Shown: positions 5,051 through 9,272 of the stretch, one piece after another
How positions within the stretch are numbered: the first letter of the stretch is position 1
How the letters are laid out: each line of letters begins with the position of its first letter
Origin: Candidatus Buchananbacteria bacterium RIFCSPLOWO2_02_FULL_46_11b
Lineage (GTDB): Bacteria; Patescibacteriota; Patescibacteriia; Buchananbacterales; UBA6539
Reading direction: 5' to 3'
DNA length: 9,272 nucleotides
NCBI GenBank assembly: GCA_001817615.1
Contig: MHIR01000004.1
Coordinates: 1-9,272 of the forward strand
Position numbers and translations under genes: made by a program
The notes under the pieces: generated by a model
The model's database searches: none
What the model was told of the DNA's origin: nothing
What the model saw: the letters and a program-made list of their open reading frames with translations, nothing else

Positions 5051-5278
5051 ATGAAAAACGAAGTAGAAAAAATATTGGCTGAAGTCCGGCCCAGCCTTCA
5101 GGCTGACGGCGGCGACGTTGAGCTGATTGATGTTGACGAAAAAAACGGGATTGTCAAGGTAAAGCTGCAAGGCGCTTGCTCTTGTTGCCCGATGTCGTCT
5201 TTAACCCTAAAAGAAGGAATCGGCCGGGTTCTGAAAGCCAGACTGGACTGGGTTAAAGAGATTGAGCAGGTTAATTAA
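5051..5278 (+). CDS. nfu: Nfu/NifU C-terminal domain protein (Fe-S carrier)
   Basis: A 75-aa stand-alone Nfu domain. It begins with the family pattern VRPSLQADGGDVELIDV (12-28) and carries the CxxC motif as C43-S-C-C46 in GACSCCPMSSLTLKEGI. In this family the CxxC pairs across a dimer to bind a [4Fe-4S] cluster, which is then delivered to target proteins. The additional C45 inside the motif is common in Nfu domains. It sits 16 bp after the cupin and before iscS, completing a scaffold, carrier and desulfurase set. The AT-rich upstream sequence has no Shine-Dalgarno. Confidence 0.94.
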   Translation: MKNEVEKILAEVRPSLQADGGDVELIDVDEKNGIVKVKLQGACSCCPMSSLTLKEGIGRVLKARLDWVKEIEQVN

Positions 5279-5297
5279 AATTAATAAAGCGTAACAA

Positions 5298-5366
5298 AGC
5301 GATGAAGCGATGAAGTTAATGAAGCGATGGAGCATAAAAATTCATCGTTTCATCGCTCCCATCGCT
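5298..5366. repeat. AGCGATGA micro-repeat and inverted repeat before iscS
   Basis: The left arm has AGCGATGA at 5298-5305 and 5306-5313, AGTTAATGA, then AGCGATGG at 5323-5330. The right arm carries the complements TTCATCGT (5341-5348), TCATCGCT (5350-5357) and CCATCGCT (5359-5366). The whole folds into an imperfect stem of about 20 bp. It fills the gap between nfu and iscS and ends 6 bp before the iscS ATG. Because it contains ATG triplets in frame with iscS, it creates a false 21-residue extension. Confidence 0.7.
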
Positions 5367-5372
5367 AAACTT

Positions 5373-6536
5373 ATGCCAAACCAAAAGATCTACTTTGACC
5401 ACTCCGCCACGGCGCCGGTTGATCCGGAAGTGTTTAAGGCAATGGCGCCGTTTTTTTCCGAAATCTTCGGCAATGCTTCTTCAATCCACGGGTTTGGCCA
5501 GGCGGCCCAAACCGCCGTGGACGAGGCCAGGGAAGCCGTGGCGGAATTCTTGGGCGCCAAGACCAATGAAGTGATCTTTACTTCCGGCGCCACGGAAAGC
5601 GACAATCTGGTTATTTTAGGTTTGGCCAAACCGGGCGAGCAGATTATCACCTCAAAAATCGAGCATCCGGCGATTCTGGAGGCCTGCCGGGAAATGGAAA
5701 AAAGAGGCGCGGAGGTGACGTATCTTGGCGTTGATGCCCAAGGCCTTGTTTCTTTGGCTGAATTGCAAAAAGCGATTAAGGCTGAAACCCGGCTGGTTTC
5801 GATTATGTACGTCAACAATGAAATCGGCACGATTCAGCCGATTGCCAAGATTGGCGAAATGATCAAAGAACTGAATCAGACAAGAAAAGAAAAAATTTAT
5901 TTTCATACCGACGCGGTCCAGGCGGCCAATTATTGCGAGATGAATGTCAACAAGCTGGGCGTTGATTTAATGTCGCTTTCGGCCCATAAAATTTACGGTC
6001 CCAAAGGCATCGGCGCGCTTTATCGCCGGTCAGGCACGCCTTTAAAACCGATTCAATTCGGCGGCCATCAGGAAGCGGGTTTGCGGCCGGGCACGCTTAA
6101 CGTGCCGGGAATTATCGGCCTGGGCAAAGCCGTGGAATTGATCAGTCAAGACAAGAAAAATCTCGGCGAAATCAGGAAACTGCGAGATTATTTAATCGAA
6201 GAGATTTTAAAAATCATCCCTAAAGCGCAGGTTAACGGCGATTTAAAAAACCGGGCGCCGAATAACGCTCATTTTAGTTTTTACGGCGTGGAAGGGGAGA
6301 GCTTGCTTTTGCTTTTGGACCAGCGGGGAATCGCGGTTTCCACGGGCTCGGCCTGCTCCTCGGGTTCGCTTGAACCCTCGCACGTTCTAATGGCGCTGGG
6401 CTTGAATCCGCTTTTGGCCCATGGCAGTTTAAGGATTACCCTGGGTAAATTCAACACAAAAAAAGAAATTGACCGGCTGATTGAAGTTTTGCCGGGAATC
6501 GTGGAAAAATTGAGAAAAATGTCGCCTTTGAAGTAA
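5373..6536 (+). CDS. iscS: Cysteine desulfurase, IscS/NifS type
   Basis: A 387-aa PLP enzyme that takes sulfur from cysteine as a protein-bound persulfide and passes it to IscU. It opens with IYFDHSATAPVDPEV. H98 in SKIEHPAI stacks on PLP. D180 and Q183 (HTDAVQA) contact the cofactor, and K206 in SLSAHKIYGPKG forms the Schiff base. The catalytic C328 lies in STGSACSSGSLEPSHVL, followed by SLRITLG. The S-A-C-S-S-G loop without a shorter active-site arm favours the IscS/NifS group over SufS. I start at 5373 (MPNQKIYFDH), not the in-frame ATG at 5310, because the 21 extra codons only translate the AGCGATGA repeat. It is the last gene of the Fe-S run, about 94 bp after nfu. Confidence 0.95.
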   Translation: MPNQKIYFDHSATAPVDPEVFKAMAPFFSEIFGNASSIHGFGQAAQTAVDEAREAVAEFLGAKTNEVIFTSGATESDNLVILGLAKPGEQIITSKIEHPAILEACREMEKRGAEVTYLGVDAQGLVSLAELQKAIKAETRLVSIMYVNNEIGTIQPIAKIGEMIKELNQTRKEKIYFHTDAVQAANYCEMNVNKLGVDLMSLSAHKIYGPKGIGALYRRSGTPLKPIQFGGHQEAGLRPGTLNVPGIIGLGKAVELISQDKKNLGEIRKLRDYLIEEILKIIPKAQVNGDLKNRAPNNAHFSFYGVEGESLLLLLDQRGIAVSTGSACSSGSLEPSHVLMALGLNPLLAHGSLRITLGKFNTKKEIDRLIEVLPGIVEKLRKMSPLK

Positions 6537-6624
6537 AGTGATGAGAGCCCGCCTTCGGCCCCTTACACCTTCCCCCTCGCTAACGCTCGGGGTTCAGCGG
6601 ATAAGCCGGGGCGACGGCGAGGCG

Positions 6625-6657
6625 AGCGATAGAGCGATAAGACTAGCGATCAGCGAT
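6625..6657 (+). repeat. AGCGAT micro-repeat downstream of iscS
   Basis: Four AGCGAT copies occur at 6625, 6633, 6645 and 6652, spaced 7-12 bp apart. It is the same keyword as in the repeat before iscS, so iscS is bracketed by this family. It runs straight into the 72-bp palindrome. Confidence 0.6.
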
Positions 6658-6728
6658 TAAGCCCGCCTAAATTTTGCTGTTTAAAAATAACCGTGATTAT
6701 TTAAATACCAAAATTTAGGCGGGGTTAA
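6657..6728. repeat. 72-bp palindrome with a CCCGCCTAAATTTTG stem
   Basis: Segments 6657-6676 and 6709-6728 are inverted copies over 19 of 20 positions. The inner part (TTTAA..ATAA against TTATTTAAA) is also palindromic. The AGCCCGCCT start matches the core of the inverted repeat at 3628-3696. No clear T-tract follows. It is a dispersed-repeat candidate (REP or MITE-like). Confidence 0.7.
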
Positions 6729-6745
6729 TCGGAGTTTGGCTAATT

Positions 6746-6770
6746 AAAAAAACGGCGGCTTCGGCGGCCG
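6746..6770 (-). terminator. Minus-strand terminator-like hairpin
   Basis: On the minus strand, CGGCCGC-CGAA-GCCGCCG (7 positions with one C-C mismatch) is followed by seven T. It could end transcripts coming from the pilus operon, about 350 bp past its last clear gene. Confidence 0.45.
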
Positions 6771-6796
6771 GTTTTATTTCGGAAAGACCGGTTTTT
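6768..6796 (+). terminator. Plus-strand terminator-like hairpin
   Basis: CCGGTTTT (6768-6775) pairs with 6784-6791 (one G-U pair) around an 8-nt loop and is followed by TTTTT. It is a likely end of the Fe-S operon mRNA, 230 bp after iscS. It directly abuts the minus-strand terminator, as expected between convergent operons. Confidence 0.45.
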
Positions 6797-6911
6797 GCGC
6801 TCTTGTTATTTCCTGCCGGGCTTGAGTGAGGCGTAATATAAGAGCGTTGAATAATTTTACCTGTTTATTATAATTTGGTGTCTGGCTGATTTTAGCGCAA
6901 TAGAAGCGGAC
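6774..6911 (-). pseudogene. Possible C-terminal gene remnant
   Basis: A 45-codon open frame with no start codon, bounded upstream by a TAA at the edge of the palindrome at 6915. The product is helical and basic (LFNALILRLTQARQEITRAQ segment), its codons resemble those of the pilus genes, and its TAA sits just before the minus-strand terminator. It is in the same frame as the 6996-7085 frame and as the small gene at 7122-7457. A chance open frame of this length is not rare, so support is weak. Confidence 0.2.
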
Positions 6912-6993
6912 TTACCCCGTTAGAAATAAATTTCTAACGGGGCAGGCGCGGATAATTATGCGGATTAACGCGGAAAAAACGAATTATTCAACG
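6845..6993. repeat. 12-bp perfect inverted repeat enclosing a palindrome (MITE-like)
   Basis: CGTTGAATAATT at 6845-6856 is repeated inverted at 6982-6993, and the match stops at both edges. The 149-bp interval holds the CCCCGTTAGAAAT palindrome and the GCGGA micro-repeats. The layout resembles a small non-autonomous element, but no target duplication is evident. Confidence 0.4.
6915..6942. repeat. Perfect CCCCGTTAGAAAT palindrome
   Basis: A 13-bp arm (6915-6927) and its exact complement (6930-6942) are separated by AA. It is the perfect counterpart of the imperfect copy at 1221-1251. No T-tract follows. Such symmetry is typical of REP-like or cruciform-forming elements. I recall similar palindromes in CPR genomes but cannot verify this here. 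Confidence 0.75.
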
Positions 6994-6995
6994 GT

Positions 6996-7085
6996 CTAAA
7001 TATGGGCCTGGGGCAAATAATGTTCATCCGGCCATCTTTTTAAATCGCCAATCGGATCTATAATATTTTTTTCATAAAGCCGCAT
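6996..7085 (-). CDS. Possible 29-aa small protein or gene remnant
   Basis: ATG at 7085 to TAG at 6998-6996 encodes 29 residues beginning MRLYEKNIIDPIGDLKRW, a sensible composition with W, P, D and H. The frame is open back to a TGA just past the TAA of the 7122 gene and is in phase with that gene. The stop lies 3 bp from the 12-bp inverted repeat, so a longer gene may have been cut by a repeat insertion. I recognise no family. It could be spurious. Confidence 0.25.
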   Translation of the reverse strand: MRLYEKNIIDPIGDLKRWPDEHYLPQAHI

Positions 7086-7121
7086 TAAATTTTGGTCTCG
7101 CTGTTTGGCTGTGGCGATTCA

Positions 7122-7457
7122 TTATTGAGCCGCGGGCACAGAAGGCGCCGGCGCCGAGCTGGTGGCTGACGAGGAAAAAAGATTTTTTACTTTCTGCCAG
7201 TCAATGCCGTCGCTGGCAATTTTTTTATCCAGAAATTCCAAGACTTTTTTGACCTCGTCCAGGTTAATGGCTTCCGGCGCCACCTGGCTTCGCAAAAGGA
7301 CGATTTCTTTTGATTGAGCGACGGTCTGGTAGGGATATTGATAAAGAAATATGCCCAAAGCGATTAAGGCCCCAATGACCAGAAAAACCGTCAAGAGATA
7401 AAAATATTTTAGAGAAAACGGATTTTTAAATTTTAATTTCGGTATTTTGAGAGCCAT
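7122..7457 (-). CDS. Small single-pass membrane protein of the pilus operon
   Basis: A 111-aa protein. A basic cytoplasmic N-terminus (about 1-17, rich in K and F) leads into one membrane span at about 18-40 (YFYLLTVFLVIGALIALGIF). A short extracytoplasmic region follows, then a predicted helical stretch at about 60-92, and a low-complexity S/A/P tail (SSATSSAPAPSVPAAQ). It starts 12 bp after pilO and is the last clear gene of the operon. I do not recognise a family. By position it could take the place of PilP, but it has no lipobox and no visible PilP signature, so I do not use that name. The topology suits a partner of the PilN/PilO membrane complex. Confidence 0.75.
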   Translation of the reverse strand: MALKIPKLKFKNPFSLKYFYLLTVFLVIGALIALGIFLYQYPYQTVAQSKEIVLLRSQVAPEAINLDEVKKVLEFLDKKIASDGIDWQKVKNLFSSSATSSAPAPSVPAAQ

Positions 7458-7469
7458 AATTTTATTAAG

Positions 7470-8027
7470 CTAAAACGTTTTTTGGGCGCCCGGCAGAGTA
7501 TAAATTTTTCCGGTCAAGATCGCGTTAACCGCTTTATTCCCCGGGTTTTTTCCGTCCAGGCCGACAGTTAAAGACGAAATATTAAAATAATAATTTAACT
7601 TTTCCAAATCTTTCAGGTATTTTAAAATTCCAATAAAATCGCCGTTAACGGTTATTCCCAAAAGCCGGGAATAAAGATTTTTTTCGCTTTTTTTGCCGGT
7701 GGCCGCCGGCATTTGGATATTTTGCTTTAAGCCCTGGTCGGCGGCGATTTTTTCCAGGGCGGTGATGAATTCCAGTTCTTTGCCTTGATTGACGAAAACG
7801 CTGGCTAATTTTTCTTTTTGGGGCCTGGCTTTTTCAAAGTCTTCCAGAGTTTTTTTCAAAAGCTGGCCCCGGATATATTTTTTTTCCAAATCCATTCTCT
7901 CGGCGTAAACCGCGTCGCTGATTTTTTTAATATCCTGAATGGTCGGCAAAATGATGGCATAGACAATCAGGCCGGTGGCCGCGCCGACCAAGGCAATGGA
8001 AATTATGATTTTTCTTTTTATAGCCAT
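7470..8027 (-). CDS. pilO: Type IV pilus inner-membrane assembly protein PilO
   Basis: A 185-aa bitopic membrane protein. After a short basic N-terminus (MAIKRK), residues 7-29 are the membrane span. Residues ~30-80 form a charged coiled-coil helix (KKISDAVYAERMDLEKKY). The rest has the alternating pattern of the ferredoxin-like PilO domain (FITALEKIAADQGL, then a GDFIGILKYLKDLEKLNYYF helix-strand unit). PilO pairs with PilN to form the alignment platform of the pilus. It starts 4 bp after the pilN stop (TAATTTTATG), without a Shine-Dalgarno. It is recognised mainly by architecture plus order after pilM and pilN. Confidence 0.85.
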   Translation of the reverse strand: MAIKRKIIISIALVGAATGLIVYAIILPTIQDIKKISDAVYAERMDLEKKYIRGQLLKKTLEDFEKARPQKEKLASVFVNQGKELEFITALEKIAADQGLKQNIQMPAATGKKSEKNLYSRLLGITVNGDFIGILKYLKDLEKLNYYFNISSLTVGLDGKNPGNKAVNAILTGKIYTLPGAQKTF

Positions 8028-8031
8028 AAAA

Positions 8032-8559
8032 TTAGAATTGGCTTAAATTGATATCGGCCTTGATATTAAAGTCAACCCCTTCTTTTTTTAGCAGGTTTTC
8101 CAGGGGAATTTCCACGTTGGAGAATAATTCGGAGCTTTCCAGGTTATTTTTTAAAACTAAAAGCTGATCGCGCAGCTTGGCCGAACCGGTAAGCAGGATT
8201 TTATTGTTATTGATGATTAAATTGTTCAAAGCCAGGCCGTCGGGTATCAGCTTGGAAAATTTGACGAAAAAATTGGTCCAGTAGAAATGATCTTTCTGGA
8301 TTTCTTTGACGGCTTTAAGCTGGGCGTTGAATTCTTTGAAATCTTTATTAAAAATATTGGCGTAGCGGGGCGTCAAAGTCGTTTGCTCAACGATATTATT
8401 AAAATGATTCTGCAAGAACATCTTGGTCAGCAAAAGCGTAATCGCCGCGGCAATCGCCAAAAATAAAATCAAAATAATCAAATTTTTGATTATAATATAA
8501 ATCTGCATTAAGCGGATTTCTTGTTTTTTTTGCGGCGGAACCAAATTAAGGTTGATCAT
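8032..8559 (-). CDS. pilN: Type IV pilus inner-membrane assembly protein PilN
   Basis: A 175-aa protein. The start MINLNLVPPQKKQEIRL carries the conserved PilN N-terminal INLNLxPP motif that docks into the groove of PilM. Residues ~25-47 are a membrane span (IIKNLIILILFLAIAAAITL). A coiled-coil stretch (about 50-85) and a ferredoxin-like extracytoplasmic domain follow, with the LIPDGLALNNLIINNNKILLTG pattern common to PilN/GspL-C folds. The ATG overlaps the pilM stop by 4 nt (ATGA), so translation is coupled, as is usual for this pair. It would link cytoplasmic PilM to PilO. Confidence 0.92.
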   Translation of the reverse strand: MINLNLVPPQKKQEIRLMQIYIIIKNLIILILFLAIAAAITLLLTKMFLQNHFNNIVEQTTLTPRYANIFNKDFKEFNAQLKAVKEIQKDHFYWTNFFVKFSKLIPDGLALNNLIINNNKILLTGSAKLRDQLLVLKNNLESSELFSNVEIPLENLLKKEGVDFNIKADINLSQF

Positions 8560-9272
8560 ATTAATTTTTCTTTTTGTTCGGCGCGCAAGGCCAAGCCGAT
8601 GGCGGTGGCATAAGACATGATTTTATTGTTCGGCAGGGTCAGTTTTTTGGCGGTGATTTTCAGCTGCGGATTGCCGATCTTGACCGGCAGTTTTAATTTT
8701 TCGGACAAAACCAGGTCAATTTGCGAAAAATTCGCGCCGCCGCCGCAAAGAATGACCTCGGTGATTTGATTGCCTTCGGGAAAGTTGTCTTTATAAAATA
8801 GAATGGCTTTTTTAATCCGGGCCGCCAGTTCGTCAATCGGCTTTAATAAAATTTTAAGCAGCGCCCCCTCGCATTTTTTCGTGTCTAAACCGCAGACGAT
8901 TTTGGCTTTTTCCGCGCTTTTGGCGTCCAGATTTAAAGTTTTAGCGATCGTTTCCGTGATTTTTTTTCCGGAAATCGGCAAGCTGGCGGTGAATTGGAGG
9001 GTTTTTTGGTCGTAAACGCTCAAGCCGCTCCTGACCGCGCCGAAATCAATAATGATTTTGGCCTGCGAATCGGCCTCGGCCATCAGGCTGCGGGCGATGG
9101 CGGCGGCTTCAATTTCAAAAATTATCGGGGTAAAGCCGCTTTTTTCAATGGCGGAGAAATAAGAATCGGCAATCGTTTTCGGCACGGCGCCGATTACCAG
9201 CTTTATTTTTTCCGACGTTTGCTTTAAGACTTGCCAGTCAAAGTAAATTTCTTCCGGACTGACCGGGAAATG
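8556..9272 (-). CDS. pilM: Type IV pilus assembly ATPase-like protein PilM (5' end missing)
   Basis: Partial. The frame is open to the window edge, with 29 more codons before the GTG at 9185 (HFPVSPEEIYFDWQVL and on), and these match the usual FP-x-xx-E-E-x-x-x-D-W-Q part of PilM. The GTG is therefore internal, not a start. Actin-like fold markers follow: VIGAVPKTIADSY, the IEAAAIARSL helix, the phosphate-2 type loop IIIDFGAVRSGLSVYD, and the adenosine loop ILCGGGANFSQIDLVLSEKL. About 238 residues of a protein normally near 350 are present. PilM is cytoplasmic, binds nucleotide and recruits PilN. It overlaps pilN by 4 nt, and its TGA stop shows that UGA is not recoded. Confidence 0.93.
   Translation of the reverse strand, partial: HFPVSPEEIYFDWQVLKQTSEKIKLVIGAVPKTIADSYFSAIEKSGFTPIIFEIEAAAIARSLMAEADSQAKIIIDFGAVRSGLSVYDQKTLQFTASLPISGKKITETIAKTLNLDAKSAEKAKIVCGLDTKKCEGALLKILLKPIDELAARIKKAILFYKDNFPEGNQITEVILCGGGANFSQIDLVLSEKLKLPVKIGNPQLKITAKKLTLPNNKIMSYATAIGLALRAEQKEKLI

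Larger units (their letters stand above)
6537..7121. other. 585-bp convergent intergenic region
   Basis: It lies between the rightward Fe-S run and the leftward pilus operon, with no confident gene. In order it holds a GC-rich stretch (6546-6625), four AGCGAT units (6625-6657), a 72-bp palindrome, terminator-like hairpins for both strands (6746-6796), a 12-bp inverted repeat (6845-6856/6982-6993) around a perfect 13-bp palindrome, three GCGGA units (about 6949-6974), and two short coding-like minus-strand frames that may be remnants of a gene. Confidence 0.6.

Noticed and set aside
5310..5372. In-frame N-terminal extension of iscS (21 codons)
   Set aside because: It only translates the AGCGATGA repeat and its inverted copies. 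The family N-terminus starts at 5373.
5390..5906. Minus-strand open frames opposite iscS (up to 146 aa)
   Set aside because: They are antisense shadows of a fully conserved cysteine desulfurase.
9183..9185. GTG at 9185 as the pilM start
   Set aside because: The frame continues upstream to the window edge with typical PilM sequence, so the GTG is an internal valine.

Overview
The window looks like a piece of a small-genome bacterium of the Patescibacteria/CPR (Parcubacteria-like) type. This is an inference from the mix of content: an IS30 element, compact AT-leaning operons with almost no Shine-Dalgarno sequences, a type IV pilus pilM-pilN-pilO run, a C39-like lipoprotein, and intergenic spaces full of short palindromes and 6-8 bp micro-repeats. 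TGA is used as a stop (end of the C39 gene, end of pilM), so code 11 fits.

Layout. (1) 53-1146: an apparently intact IS30-family insertion sequence with imperfect 20-bp terminal inverted repeats. Each side has an outward-facing sigma70-type promoter starting 15 bp outside the repeat. (2) 1162-2130: a self-contained transcription unit of higher GC than its surroundings. It has a TTGACA-N17-TATACT promoter, a structured 5' leader, a consensus Shine-Dalgarno, one 213-aa protein, and a strong intrinsic terminator. The last ~35 residues of the protein look like the variable region of a diversity-generating retroelement (DGR) target protein. No reverse transcriptase or template repeat lies in the window, so this would be a remote target. 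(3) 2312-3136: a secreted lipoprotein with a C39-like papain-fold peptidase domain, probably on a leaderless mRNA. (4) 3165-6536: an iron-sulfur cluster island in the order Rrf2/IscR-like regulator, IscU, hemerythrin-domain protein, cupin, Nfu, IscS. It has a promoter and an IscR-like palindromic operator in front of the regulator. (5) 6537-7121: a 585-bp convergent intergenic region holding palindromes, micro-repeats, terminator-like hairpins for both strands and possible gene remnants. (6) 7122-9272, minus strand: a type IV pilus assembly operon, pilM (5' end outside the window), pilN, pilO and a small single-pass membrane protein.

How the genes work together. IscS supplies persulfide sulfur, IscU is the scaffold, Nfu is a likely carrier, and the Rrf2 regulator probably senses cluster status and represses its own operon. 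The embedded hemerythrin and cupin proteins are likely iron- or oxidant-handling partners (inference). PilM-PilN-PilO form the cytoplasmic and inner-membrane platform of the pilus.

The most interesting element is the putative DGR target cassette beside the IS30 element. Next are the unusual Fe-S operon composition and the recurrent palindrome and micro-repeat families between genes.
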